From DASXPG01 sp044449445 (lineage in GTDB: Bacteria; Gemmatimonadota; Gemmatimonadetes; Gemmatimonadales; JACORV01), in the NCBI GenBank assembly GCA_044449445.1, contig JBIOIA010000009.1, positions 1-28,717 on the forward strand: DNA of 28,717 nucleotides. Direction: 5' to 3'. The notes under the pieces were generated by a model, which saw nothing but the letters and a program-made list of their open reading frames with translations, searched no databases and was not told the DNA's origin. Position numbers and translations under genes: made by a program. Position 1 is the first letter of the stretch. Every line of letters begins with the position of its first letter. Of the stretch, positions 14,298 to 27,469 are shown piece by piece.

Positions 14298-14841
14298 CGT
14301 CACGCACCTGATGAGCGGCCGCAAGATCGCCCGGATCGCCTTTCAGCCTGAGGAGATCAAGCGCCGCGTCCAGGAGCTGGGCCGCGAGATCGGGGCGGCC
14401 TATCCCACGGGCGAGCTGCTCGTGCTCGGCCTGCTCAAGGGCAGCTTCGTGTTCATGGCCGACCTGGTGCGCGAGGTCCCGCGGCCGCTCCAGGTGGACT
14501 TCCTCGTGGCCAGCTCGTACGGCACCGAGAAGGTCTCGAGCGGGCTGGTGCGACTGGTGTACGATCCCGAAACCCGTCTCGAGGGGAAACACATCCTGCT
14601 GGTCGAGGATATCATCGACTCGGGACGCACGCTGAACCGGCTGCTCGAGCTGCTGGAGGAGCGCAAGCCGAAGAGCCTCGAGATCTGCGCCCTGCTGGAC
14701 AAGGGACTGGCCGGGAATGTCCTGGGGAAGAGGCCGAGGTTCCTGGGCTTCGAGGCGCCCAACGAGTTTCTGGTCGGCTACGGCCTCGACCACGCCGAGG
14801 ACTTCCGGGCCCTGCCGTTCGTCGCGAGCCTGGCCGAATGA
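14281..14841 (+). CDS. hpt: Hypoxanthine-guanine phosphoribosyltransferase
   Basis: A 186-residue salvage enzyme that converts hypoxanthine or guanine plus PRPP to IMP or GMP in the cytoplasm. The PRPP-binding loop is VEDIIDSGRT from residue 108. The N-terminal QPEEIKRRVQELGREI helix and the LKGSFVFMADL loop are typical, as is the C-terminal DKGLAGN and FLVGYGLDHAEDFRALPFV. The ATG at 14281 overlaps the end of tilS by 17 nt and has GAGG five bases upstream. A second in-frame ATG at 14311 would give 176 residues and cannot be excluded. A heptad repeat hairpin follows the stop. Confidence 0.95.
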   Translation: MLKPADVTHLMSGRKIARIAFQPEEIKRRVQELGREIGAAYPTGELLVLGLLKGSFVFMADLVREVPRPLQVDFLVASSYGTEKVSSGLVRLVYDPETRLEGKHILLVEDIIDSGRTLNRLLELLEERKPKSLEICALLDKGLAGNVLGKRPRFLGFEAPNEFLVGYGLDHAEDFRALPFVASLAE

Positions 14842-14846
14842 GACAG

Positions 14847-14906
14847 TCGAAAGTCGAAAGTTGAAAGTCCAAAGCTCTCCTTCGACTTTCGGCTTTCAAC
14901 TTTGAG
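14847..14906. repeat. Heptanucleotide inverted repeat array, site B (4 + 4 units)
   Basis: The left array (14847-14874) has four heptads: TCGAAAG, TCGAAAG, TTGAAAG, TCCAAAG. After a 4-nt centre (CTCT) the right array (14879-14906) has CCTTCGA, CTTTCGG, CTTTCAA, CTTTGAG. The 28+4+28 symmetry allows an imperfect hairpin between hpt and ftsH. The last unit overlaps a possible -35 (TTGAGC) of the ftsH promoter. Confidence 0.9.
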
Positions 14907-14936
14907 CTAAGCTGCCCAACTACGTATACTTATAGT
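14902..14936 (+). promoter_or_regulatory. Promoter region of ftsH
   Basis: TTGAGC (14902-14907), 17 bp, then TATACT (14925-14930) makes a fair sigma70 promoter. A second box, TATAGT (14931-14936), ends six bases before the ATG and would give a leaderless start. There is no Shine-Dalgarno before ftsH. The stretch is strikingly AT-rich for this genome. Confidence 0.6.
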
Positions 14937-14942
14937 TAGCAT

Positions 14943-16918
<1,976 letters not shown>

Positions 16919-16922
<4 letters not shown>

Positions 16923-17800
16923 CGGCCGCGCCGCCAGCGATGCAGAGCTGGCGGACGTCGCGGCGCTCGCTGCCGCTGGCGCGTGCAACCGTCCTGGGCA
17001 TCCTCAACGTCACACCCGATTCGTTCAGCGACGGCGGCCGCCACCTTGCGCCCGCCGATGCCGTGCGCGCCGCCAGGATCATGAAGGACGCGGGCGCCGA
17101 CATCCTCGACGTGGGCGGCGAGTCCACCCGGCCGGGCGCCGCGCCCGTTTCAGAGGCCGATGAGATTGCGCGCATCATCCCGGTCATCGAGCAGCTCGCC
17201 GCGCACGTCGGCCTGCCGATCAGCGTGGACACCCGCCGCGCGAACGTCGCCAGGGCCGCGCTCCGCTCGGGCGCGGAGATCGTGAACGACGTCTCGGGAT
17301 TGCTCAAGGATCCCGCGATGGTCCACGCCGTCGCGGAATCGCGCGCCGGCGTCGTCATCATGCACATGCGCGGCGAGCCCGATACGATGGACGCCGCCGC
17401 GGTCTACGACGACGTCGTCGCCGACGTCACGCGCGAGCTCGCGGAGCGGCGGGACCGCGCGGTCGAGGCGGGCATCGCGCCGGAGGCGATCGTGCTCGAT
17501 CCGGGGCTCGGCTTCGCCAAGACCACGGAGCACAACCTGGCGCTCATCCACCATCTCGATGCGATCGCCGCGCTCGGCCATCCGGTGATGGTCGGCCCCT
17601 CGCGCAAGCGATTCCTCGGCGCCGTGACCGGCCGGGACGTCGGATCGCGCGATGAGGCCACGGCGGCGGCATGCGTGGCGGCCCGGATCTTCGGCGCCTC
17701 GCTGTTCCGCGTCCACGACGTGCGGAAGACGCGCGAGGCGCTCGACATCGCCGACGCGGTCTTGTCTTCGACTTTCGGCTTTCGACTTTCGACCGGCTGA
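16919..17800 (+). CDS. folP: Dihydropteroate synthase
   Basis: A 293-residue folate enzyme that condenses 6-hydroxymethyl-7,8-dihydropterin pyrophosphate with p-aminobenzoate; it is the target of sulfonamides. A TIM barrel is indicated by GILNVTPDSFSDGG (about residues 24-37), ILDVGGESTRPGA, SVDTRRANVARAAL, NDVSGL, VIMHMRGEPDTM, LDPGLGFAKTTEHNL and VGPSRKRFLG. The GTG start overlaps the ftsH stop (GTGA); an ATG seven codons in is an alternative. The last residues (about STFGFRLSTG) are encoded by the heptad repeat and are not a family feature, so the C-terminus has been altered by the repeat. The cdaA ATG begins directly after the stop. Confidence 0.96.
17765..17792 (+). repeat. Heptanucleotide array inside the 3' end of folP, site C
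   Basis: The units are a partial TCTTCGA, then CTTTCGG, CTTTCGA, CTTTCGA (17772-17792), in the same orientation as the right arrays of the other sites. No facing left array is seen. It is translated as part of the FolP C-terminus and ends five bases before the stop codon. Confidence 0.85.
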
Positions 17801-18595
17801 ATGTCCGACCGCTTCGGCTTTCTCATCCCGCATTGGCGCGACCTGATCGAGATCCTGATCGTCGCCGCGATCATCTACCGCGGCATGCTGTTCCTGGTCG
17901 GCACCCGCGCGATCCACATCCTGCTCGGCATCGTCCTGCTCGGCGCCGCCTATCTCGCCGCGCTGCTCCTCAAGCTGGCGATGTTCACCTACCTGCTGCA
18001 GCTGATCTTCGCGTACGGCGCGATCGCCCTGCTCATCGTGTTCCAGCCGGAGCTGCGCAGCGGCCTCGCGCGGCTCGGCCAGAGCCGCGTGATGCGGTTC
18101 TTCTACCGCGGCGAGGCGCACGCGGTGGCGGAAGAGATCACGGAGGCGGTCGACCGTCTGAGCCGCGCCGGCACCGGCGCGATCATCGCCGTCGAAGGCG
18201 AGGTCGGCCTCGGCGACTACCTCGAGAGCGGCACGATCATCAGCGCGAAGGTCTCGGCCGACCTGGTGACGACGATCTTCACGCCGTACTCGCCGCTGCA
18301 CGACGGCGCGCTCATCGTGCGTGGCGACACCATCATCGGGGCAGGGTGCATCCTCCCGCTCACCCAGTTCCCGGTCGCCGACAAGAGCCTGGGCACCCGG
18401 CACCGCGCCGCGCTCGGGCTCTCGGAGGAAAGCGACGCCCTCGTGATCGTGGTCAGCGAAGAGAGCAGCGCCATCTCCGTTGCCCGCAAAGGCCAGCTGG
18501 AGCGCGGGATTTCGCTCGGCAGGCTGCGCGAGCTGCTGGCGAGCGGCAGCTTCACCCGGCTGCCGGGGACTTCCCTGGAGCCGGTCCGCCCTTGA
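17801..18595 (+). CDS. cdaA: Diadenylate cyclase (CdaA/DacA type)
   Basis: A 264-residue membrane enzyme that makes the second messenger c-di-AMP from two ATP. Three N-terminal transmembrane helices (about residues 13-30, 36-58, 62-84) precede the DAC domain. The catalytic DGA begins at D168 (PLHDGALIV) and RHR lies at 200-202 (GTRHRAALG). The length is that of CdaA rather than DisA. c-di-AMP controls potassium and osmolyte transport and envelope stress. The position after ftsH and folP fits the cell-envelope theme. In Firmicutes, cdaA is normally followed by ybbR and glmM; here neither is present and a DUF2723 gene follows instead. Confidence 0.95.
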   Translation: MSDRFGFLIPHWRDLIEILIVAAIIYRGMLFLVGTRAIHILLGIVLLGAAYLAALLLKLAMFTYLLQLIFAYGAIALLIVFQPELRSGLARLGQSRVMRFFYRGEAHAVAEEITEAVDRLSRAGTGAIIAVEGEVGLGDYLESGTIISAKVSADLVTTIFTPYSPLHDGALIVRGDTIIGAGCILPLTQFPVADKSLGTRHRAALGLSEESDALVIVVSEESSAISVARKGQLERGISLGRLRELLASGSFTRLPGTSLEPVRP

Positions 18596-18619
18596 TCTTT
18601 CCGGCACCCATGATATTAC
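18592..18619 (+). promoter_or_regulatory. Possible promoter of the DUF2723 gene
   Basis: TTGATC (18592-18597) overlaps the cdaA stop. After 16 bp comes TATTAC (18614-18619), 13 nt before the ATG. The match is only moderate, but the stretch is AT-rich and no Shine-Dalgarno precedes the ATG. Confidence 0.4.
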
Positions 18620-18632
18620 TACACCTGTAGAA

Positions 18633-21263
18633 ATGGCTACGAGCGCCAAGCAGGCCGGGAACCCCAGGGGCGAACTGCCGCAGGGGGGCGTGGAACACCC
18701 GCCGTACGCGCTGGCCGCGCTGGCGTTCGCGGTGGTGCTCATCGGCTACGTGCTCACGCTCGCACCGACCGTGACGTTCTGGGACGCAGGCGAGTTCATC
18801 GCGACGGCCCACATCCTGGGCGTCCCGCATCCGCCGGGCACGCCGCTGTTCGTGATCCTGGGGCACACCTGGGACACGCTGCTCCCCGGTCCCACCGGCT
18901 ACAAGATGAACCTCATGAGCGCCACGTTCAGCGCCGGCGCGTCCGCGTTCCTGTTCCTGCTGGCGCACGAGGCGTTGCGCGCGGGCTCCAGGGGGATGGA
19001 CGAGGCGGGCGCGAAGATCTTCCGGATCGGCGGAGCGTTCGCGACGACCCTGACCGCGGCGTTCGTGTTCACGGTGTGGCAGGTCTCGACGGACAGCGGC
19101 AAGGTCTACGCGGTCGCGATGTTCCTGATCTCGCTCAGCCTGTGGCTCGCGTGGCAGTGGCGGAAGGAGCGGGGTGGCAAGCGCGGCGCGCACATCCTGC
19201 TGCTCATCATCTACATCCTCGGGCTCGCGCTGGCGAACCACCTGATCGGCCTGCTCGGAGGGCCGGCGCTGATCGCGTTCATGTTCCACGTCCTCAAGAC
19301 CGAGCCCTCGCGGCTCGACGCGGAGAAGAACGCGCAGTGGGCGCAGTTCGCGGTGCTGGTCGCGCTGTGGGTCATGCTGGTCGGCCTGAGCACCGGCTCG
19401 AACGGCAAGTTCATCCTGATCCTGGGCGTGCTGCTGTTCGTCGCCGCCGCGACCTGGGCGTTCATGGCGGGCACGGGGCTGTTCGCGGTGACGGCGCTGA
19501 TCGTGGCCGCGGCCGGGCTCTCCACGTACACGTTCCTCTACATCCGGGCCGGGCTGCACCCGGCGATCAACGAGGCCGACGCCTCGACGTTGCGCAACCT
19601 GTGGGCCGTGATCGGGCGCGAGCAGTATCCGCCGCGCGCGCTGCTCGACAATTCGATGTTCATGTCGGGCCCGACCAATCCGGGCCGGTTCTTCATGCCC
19701 TACAGCCCGGACGATCCGTCGTCGTCGTACTTCACGCTCAAGATCGTCTATCTCCAGGTCCTCAACTGGATCCAGTACTTCGACTGGCAGTGGGCCTCGA
19801 GCCTGATGCACCGCTGGACGCTGCTGGCGCCGGCGCGGATCCCGTTCACGGTGGCGTTCCTGGGCCTGGGGCTGCTGGGCGCGAGCGAGCACTACCGCTG
19901 GGACCGCTCCACGTTCTGGCTCATCTGCATGCTGTTCGTCACGACCAGCATCGGCCTCGTCGTCTACCTCAACTTCAAGCCCGGCTTCTCGCTCGGGCTC
20001 GACTGGGTGCCCGACCGCGACATGCACGAGGTCCGCGAGCGCGACTACTTCTTCACCATCTCGTACCTGATGTGGGGCCTGTGGGCGGGGCTCGGCATCG
20101 CGGTCGCGTACCAGAAGCTGCGCGAGCGGCTCGCCGACCGGCCCGCGATGGCGGCGGCGCCGGTGCTGCTCCTCGCGCTGCTGCCCTTCATGCTGAACTT
20201 CAAGGCGGCCAACCGCCGCTTTGGCCCGGCCTCCACCTTGGCGCACGACTTCGCGTACGACATGCTGATCGGCGTCGAGCCCTACGGCCTGCTGTTCACC
20301 AACGGCGACAACGACACGTTCCCGCTCTGGTACCTCCAGGAAGTCGAGGGCGTCCGGCAGGACGTGATGGTGGTGAACCTGTCGCTGATCAATACCGACT
20401 GGTACATCCGCCAGCTGCGGGACAACACCCAGCGCCCCTACCGGCCCGACGCGAACTCCATCAAGCTGTTCGGCGCGTCGGCGGGCCCGGTGCCCGGCTG
20501 CGCGCCCTCGCAGCTCGACTCGATCAACGCGTGGGCGGACCGCGCGCAGCGCCACCGGCCCGACCTCCGGCAGGGCCCGCCGATGTGCCTGCACACCGTC
20601 AACGACGACCAGATCGAGGCGATGCAGCCGCAGCTCCTGCCGAGCAGCTACCACTTCACCGCCGGCGGCATCGCGCACGATTACGCGGCCGGCACGCCGT
20701 TCTACGTGAAGGACATCATGGTGCTGCGGCTGATCCAGGAGAACATCGGCAAGCGGCCGATCTTCTTCGCGCTGACGGCGGGCGTGGGCAACCGGATGGG
20801 GCTCGACAAGTACGTGCTCCAGCAGGGCATCGACTTCAAGCTGTTCCCCGACACGGTGCCCCAGACGGCCGGCCGGACGCAGGGCCCGTTCAACTCGCTG
20901 GTGGACGTCGAGCGGACCAGGCTGCTGGCGACGGAGATGTTCCGCTACGCGCACCTGTTCGAGCGCGACACGCTCGAGCTCGATCCGACCGACGACAACA
21001 TCGCCGGCAACCTGGGCTTCGTGTTCTTCACGCTCGGCGACTCGTACCGGCAGGCGGGCGACATGCAGCCGATGCTCGCCAACTACCGGAAGTACCTCCA
21101 CCTCTCGCCCGATCCGCGCCTGGCGCAGTTCATCCGCCAGATCGAGGCGGCCTCGATCCCGGGCGTCCAGGGCCCAGGCACGTCGAAGGCGCCTCCCCGC
21201 GACTCGGCCAAGGCCGGAGGGCGGGGCGGCGGCGGGGCGCAGCGGAGCTCGAAGCATCCGTAG
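18633..21263 (+). CDS. DUF2723 multi-pass membrane protein (GT-C glycosyltransferase-like)
   Basis: An 876-residue membrane protein. After a short polar N-terminus, the first helix (about residues 27-47) is followed by TVTFWDAGEFIATAHILGVPHPPGTPLFV. This is the DUF2723 signature and has acidic residues where GT-C enzymes (protein O-mannosyltransferases) keep theirs. About ten further helices reach roughly residue 520. The soluble C-terminal part contains the characteristic NGDNDTFPLWYLQEVEGVRQDVMVVNLS stretch and, at about 770-850, a TPR-like helical segment. A Gly/Lys/Ser-rich tail ends the protein. The ATG at 18633 is preferred; an upstream in-frame ATG-less extension to 18480 would run through cdaA. 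It probably transfers a lipid-linked sugar in the envelope, but substrate and acceptor are unknown. A strong hairpin follows. Confidence 0.85.
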   Translation: MATSAKQAGNPRGELPQGGVEHPPYALAALAFAVVLIGYVLTLAPTVTFWDAGEFIATAHILGVPHPPGTPLFVILGHTWDTLLPGPTGYKMNLMSATFSAGASAFLFLLAHEALRAGSRGMDEAGAKIFRIGGAFATTLTAAFVFTVWQVSTDSGKVYAVAMFLISLSLWLAWQWRKERGGKRGAHILLLIIYILGLALANHLIGLLGGPALIAFMFHVLKTEPSRLDAEKNAQWAQFAVLVALWVMLVGLSTGSNGKFILILGVLLFVAAATWAFMAGTGLFAVTALIVAAAGLSTYTFLYIRAGLHPAINEADASTLRNLWAVIGREQYPPRALLDNSMFMSGPTNPGRFFMPYSPDDPSSSYFTLKIVYLQVLNWIQYFDWQWASSLMHRWTLLAPARIPFTVAFLGLGLLGASEHYRWDRSTFWLICMLFVTTSIGLVVYLNFKPGFSLGLDWVPDRDMHEVRERDYFFTISYLMWGLWAGLGIAVAYQKLRERLADRPAMAAAPVLLLALLPFMLNFKAANRRFGPASTLAHDFAYDMLIGVEPYGLLFTNGDNDTFPLWYLQEVEGVRQDVMVVNLSLINTDWYIRQLRDNTQRPYRPDANSIKLFGASAGPVPGCAPSQLDSINAWADRAQRHRPDLRQGPPMCLHTVNDDQIEAMQPQLLPSSYHFTAGGIAHDYAAGTPFYVKDIMVLRLIQENIGKRPIFFALTAGVGNRMGLDKYVLQQGIDFKLFPDTVPQTAGRTQGPFNSLVDVERTRLLATEMFRYAHLFERDTLELDPTDDNIAGNLGFVFFTLGDSYRQAGDMQPMLANYRKYLHLSPDPRLAQFIRQIEAASIPGVQGPGTSKAPPRDSAKAGGRGGGGAQRSSKHP

Positions 21264-21264
21264 T

Positions 21265-21297
21265 CGAGGTAGGGCGCCCGGTCGGGCGCCCTACTCG
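21265..21297. terminator. Strong hairpin terminator between the DUF2723 gene and yggS
   Basis: A perfect 11-bp stem pairs 21269-21279 with 21284-21294 around the loop GGTC, and can extend outward by three pairs with one bulged base (21265-21297). TCTTTGT follows. It lies just after the DUF2723 stop and separates two transcription units. Confidence 0.8.
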
Positions 21298-21317
21298 TCT
21301 TTGTCCTGAATCAGGGC

Positions 21318-21323
21318 TAAATT
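21318..21323 (+). promoter_or_regulatory. TANNNT -10-like box before yggS
   Basis: TAAATT ends nine bases before the yggS ATG, and no Shine-Dalgarno is present. Transcription of the long yggS-to-cheW operon could start about three bases before the ATG. No clear -35. Confidence 0.4.
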
Positions 21324-21332
21324 CTTACGGCT

Positions 21333-22010
21333 ATGCACCTTGAGGCCGTCCGGGAGCGCATCGCGCAGGCGGCGAGGCGCGCCGGCAGAGATCCGGCTGT
21401 GGTGCGGATCGTCGCGGTCACCAAGAGCCACCCCGTCGAAGTGGTCAGGCAGGCGGCGGGAGAGGGACTCCTGGACATCGGCGAGAACCGGGTGCAGGAA
21501 GCCCTGGCAAAGCAGGAGGCCTGGCCCGATGCTCCGGTGCGCTGGCACCTGATCGGCCACCTGCAGCGGAACAAGGCGAAGCTCGTGGCCGGCCGCTTCG
21601 CCCTGATCCACTCGCTCGACTCGGTCCGCCTCGCGGACGCACTCGAGCAGGCCGCGGCTGCGAAGAACGTGGTGCAGGACGTGCTGGTGCAGGTGAACGT
21701 GGCGCGCGAGGACCAGAAGGACGGCTGCGCGCCGGAACAGGCCGAAGCACTGGTGGCGCACGCCCTGGCGCAGCCGCACCTCAGGCTGCGCGGCATGATG
21801 GCGATGGCGCCGTTCACGGACGACGTGGCAGTCCAGCGCGCGACGTTCAGAGGATTGCGAGAGTTGAGAGATCGAATCGATTCGAGCCTTCAGCTTTCGA
21901 CTTTGAGCGTGTTGTCAATGGGCATGAGCAGCGATTTCGAGATCGCCGTGGAGGAGGGCGCAACGCTCCTCCGCCTCGGCACGATCCTTTTCGGAGAGCG
22001 GCAACCATGA
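21333..22010 (+). CDS. YggS-family pyridoxal phosphate homeostasis protein
   Basis: A 225-residue PLP-binding protein of the YggS/PROSC family that buffers free pyridoxal phosphate and has no known enzyme activity. It has the fold of alanine racemase's N-terminal barrel. The PLP lysine is K31 in VAVTKSHP. NRVQEA, WHLIGHLQRNK, IHSLDS, VQVNVARE and the C-terminal LSMGMSSDFEIAVEEGATLLRLGTILFG are all present. The linker before LSMGMS (SSLQLSTLSV) is encoded by a heptad repeat array and is not conserved in the family. It is the first gene of the long operon; its stop overlaps the divIVA ATG (ATGA). Genomic pairing of yggS with divIVA/sepF-type division genes is common. Confidence 0.95.
   Translation: MHLEAVRERIAQAARRAGRDPAVVRIVAVTKSHPVEVVRQAAGEGLLDIGENRVQEALAKQEAWPDAPVRWHLIGHLQRNKAKLVAGRFALIHSLDSVRLADALEQAAAAKNVVQDVLVQVNVAREDQKDGCAPEQAEALVAHALAQPHLRLRGMMAMAPFTDDVAVQRATFRGLRELRDRIDSSLQLSTLSVLSMGMSSDFEIAVEEGATLLRLGTILFGERQP
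21857..21907. repeat. Heptanucleotide inverted array inside yggS, site D
   Basis: The left units (21857-21877) are GCGAGAG, TTGAGAG, ATCGAAT; the right units (21887-21907) are CCTTCAG, CTTTCGA, CTTTGAG. In RNA, 21860-21870 can pair with 21894-21904 over eleven positions when G-U pairs are allowed, and the centre contains the palindrome TCGAATCGATTCGA. The last two right-hand units (CTTTCGA, CTTTGAG) end in the same CTTTGAGC as site B. Confidence 0.7.
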
Positions 22011-22579
22011 GCGACGAAATCTTCCGGCTGACGCCGCTGGACGTGCGCAAGACGGAGTTCCGCAAGGCGCTGCGCGGCTATGAAACCCTCGAGGTCGAGG
22101 ACTTCCGCGCGCGCGTGGCCGACGAGCTGGAACGCCTGGTGCGCCAGAACATCGCGGCCCTCGAGCGGCTCAAGGTGGTCGAAGAGATGCTCCGCGAGTA
22201 CCAGGGGCGCGAGAAGGCGATGAACGACGCGCTGGTGGCGGCGCAGCAGCTGCGCGCCGAGACGCGCGAGCAGGCGGAGCGCGAGGCGCAGATGATCCTG
22301 CGCGAGGCCGAGGCGGACGCGGAGCGGCGGATCGAGCGCTCGCGCCGCGAGCTGGAGCGGCTCGACGTGTCGGGCCAGCAGCTGGCGCAGAAGCACCAGG
22401 CGTACATCGCGACGCTGCGCGCGCTCGTGGACCGGCAGAAGGCCGAGCTCGAGGCGCTCGCCGGCAGCGAGGCCCTGACCTTCGGGAAAATCGCCGGCAC
22501 CATCACGCCGGCCTTCGAGTCGCAGCCGCCCGGCCGCAAGTCGTCCCCGAAGTGGATCAAGTCGATCGTCGAGGAGTGA
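22007..22579 (+). CDS. divIVA: DivIVA-domain coiled-coil protein
   Basis: A 190-residue protein of the DivIVA family, which binds curved or polar membrane and organises division or polar growth. The N-terminal domain (about residues 1-60) has the family signature LTPLDVRKTEFRKALRGYETLEVEDFRARVADELERL. A long parallel coiled coil follows (about 60-155), rich in Glu, Arg, Ala and Gln with heptad spacing. A short basic tail (GRKSSPKWIKSIVEE) ends it. It overlaps yggS upstream (ATGA) and pnp downstream (GTGA), so its synthesis is coupled to metabolic and translation genes. Its exact role outside Gram-positives is unsettled. Confidence 0.9.
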   Translation: MSDEIFRLTPLDVRKTEFRKALRGYETLEVEDFRARVADELERLVRQNIAALERLKVVEEMLREYQGREKAMNDALVAAQQLRAETREQAEREAQMILREAEADAERRIERSRRELERLDVSGQQLAQKHQAYIATLRALVDRQKAELEALAGSEALTFGKIAGTITPAFESQPPGRKSSPKWIKSIVEE

Positions 22580-23393
22580 GCGCGGCCGCGGTCTCCCGCG
22601 CGGCCGACGCGGTTCGCGCGCGCTGGGACCAGGCGCCACAGATCGCGATCATCCTCGGCACCGGCCTCGGCGGGCTCGGCCGCGAGATCGCGGTCGAGGC
22701 GGAAGTGCCCTACGCCGAGATCCCGGGCTTTCCTCTCTCCACCGTGGAGTCGCACTCCGGCCGCCTGCTGTGCGGCCGCCTCGCCGGTCTCCGGGTCCTG
22801 GCGATGCAGGGGCGCTTCCACTACTACGAGGGCTACTCGCTCGATCGCGTCGCGTTCCCCGTGTGGGTGATGCGCGCGCTCGGCGCCCGCTCGCTCGTGG
22901 TGTCGAACGCGTGCGGCGGGCTGCATCCGCTCTGGAAATCCGGCGACCTCATGCTGCTGAGCGACCACATCAACCTGATCGGCGACAACCCGCTGGTGGG
23001 ACCGAACGACGATGCGCTTGGGCCGCGGTTCCCGGACATGAGCGAGCCATACGATCCGGCGCTGCGCGCGCTGGCGCGCGAGGTCGCGCTCGAGCAGAAG
23101 ATCACGCTGCGGGAGGGCGTGTACGCCGCCGTCACCGGGCCGAACCTCGAGACGCGCGCCGAGTACCGCTGGCTGCGCTCGATCGGCGCCGACGTCGTGG
23201 GAATGAGCACGGTGCCCGAGGTCATCGCCGCGCGCCACTGCGGACTTTCGGTGCTCGGCGTCTCGATCATCACCGACATGTGCCTGCCCGACGCGCTCGA
23301 GCCGGCGAGCCTCGAGAAGATCATCGCGGTCGCCAACGAGGCGGAGCCGCGCCTGACGGTGCTGGTCACGGGCGTTGCGAAGCGACTGGCCGC

Positions 23394-23397
<4 letters not shown>
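22576..23397 (+). CDS. Purine nucleoside phosphorylase (trimeric, inosine/guanosine-type family)
   Basis: A 273-residue enzyme that splits purine nucleosides with phosphate into base and ribose-1-phosphate. The phosphate loop ILGTGLGGLG (from about residue 25), the ESHSGRL and MQGRFHYYEGYS motifs, NACGGLHP and GPNLETRAEY are in family order. By comparison with human PNP, E196 and M210 (GMSTVPEV) match the base-binding Glu201 and Met219. D234 (SIITDM) sits where human PNP has Asn243 and where methylthioadenosine phosphorylase has Asp. The GTG at 22576 overlaps the divIVA stop and gives the usual length; a GTG eight codons upstream is less likely. The stop overlaps the ileS GTG. Confidence 0.93.
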
Positions 23398-26548
<3,151 letters not shown>

Positions 26549-26549
<1 letters not shown>

Positions 26550-26938
26550 TGGGTCTGACCAAGAAGCAGCTGCAACATTTCGAGAAGCGATTGCTCGAGG
26601 AGCGGGCGCGGGCGCTGAAGGAGCTCGGGCATTACGACGAGTCCTTCAACGCGACGCTCCAGGCCTCCGACGGTGACCTCTCGTCGTACTCGTTCCACAT
26701 GGCGGATCAGGGGACCGACGCGATGGAGCGCGAAAAGGCGTTCCTGATGGCGTCGAAGGAAGGGCGCTTCCTGTTTCACCTGAACCAGGCGCTGCGCCGG
26801 CTCTACGCGACGCCCGAGAAGTTCGGCAAGTGCGAGAGCTGCGGCGCCGACATCGGATACGATCGCCTCGACGCCCTGCCGCACGCCCGGCTGTGCATCG
26901 CCTGCAAGGCCAAGGAGGAAGATGGTAAGCGCCACTGA
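26549..26938 (+). CDS. DksA/TraR-family C4 zinc-finger protein
   Basis: A 129-residue protein of the DksA/TraR group, which enters the RNA polymerase secondary channel and modulates initiation, often together with ppGpp. The N-terminal coiled coil (about residues 4-85) carries DQGTDAMEREKAF, with acidic residues near the bend. The zinc finger uses C95, C98, C116 and C119 (CESCGADIGYDRLDALPHARLCIAC). The gene follows ileS with a one-base overlap (TAATG) and overlaps lspA by 17 bases. A dksA-like gene before lspA is a common arrangement. Whether it is the main DksA or a paralogue cannot be told here. Confidence 0.93.
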
Positions 26939-27464
26939 GCAACGCCGGTTCGCCGGCGTCGTCATGGTGGTGCTGCTCCTCGATCTCGCCACGAAGCTGG
27001 CCGCGGAAATCTGGCTGCGGCGCTACGTGGGCATTCCCATCGTCGGTGAACTCTTCCAGCTTCGTCTCGTCTACAATCCCGGCGCCGCGTTCGGCATCAA
27101 CGTCGGCGAGTACTCGCGCTGGGTGTTCATGTCGCTCTCGATCGCCGCGCTGTTCGTGCTCGGCGGCATGCTGCGCACCACGCGGCCCGGCGACCGCATC
27201 CGCGTCTATTCGCTCGCGCTGATCTGCGCCGGCGCCGCCGGGAACCTGGTGGACCGCTTCCGCTCCTCGCGCGGCGTCGTGGACTTCCTCGACTTCACGT
27301 TCGGGACTTTCCATTTCCCGACGTTCAACGTCGCGGACTCCGCCGTGACGTGCGGCGCGTGCCTGCTCGCCATCTCGCTGTGGAATGACGGGCGCCACGC
27401 CGCGCCCCACGTCGCAATGCCGCCCGCCGCCCCCGCCGCCCCCGCGGCGCCCTCGGGCAGCTAG
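26922..27464 (+). CDS. lspA: Lipoprotein signal peptidase (signal peptidase II)
   Basis: A 180-residue inner-membrane aspartyl protease that removes the signal peptide from diacylglyceryl-modified prolipoproteins. Four transmembrane helices are apparent (about residues 10-28, 67-86, 95-112, 136-155). The catalytic aspartates are D121 (GVVDFLDF) and D139 (FNVADS), with NPGAAFG and GNLVDR conserved. A Pro/Ala tail of about 20 residues is not a family feature. ATG 26922 is preceded by GAGGAAG and overlaps the dksA end. rluD starts five bases after the stop, the classical lspA-rluD order. Its presence agrees with the lipoprotein gene upstream. Confidence 0.97.
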   Translation: MVSATEQRRFAGVVMVVLLLDLATKLAAEIWLRRYVGIPIVGELFQLRLVYNPGAAFGINVGEYSRWVFMSLSIAALFVLGGMLRTTRPGDRIRVYSLALICAGAAGNLVDRFRSSRGVVDFLDFTFGTFHFPTFNVADSAVTCGACLLAISLWNDGRHAAPHVAMPPAAPAAPAAPSGS

Positions 27465-27469
27465 CGCGC

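Noticed and set aside
14847..14906. CRISPR-like array at the heptad repeats
   Set aside because: Units are 7 bp, directly adjacent, with no spacers and no cas genes nearby.
18480..18632. Upstream start for the DUF2723 protein
   Set aside because: It would overlap cdaA for over 100 bp and add residues without family support; ATG 18633 begins a normal N-terminus.
18552..21257. A 901-codon open frame antisense to the DUF2723 gene
   Set aside because: It is rich in Arg, Glu, Val and His with no recognisable domain and exactly mirrors a strongly supported gene, as expected from very GC-rich codon use.
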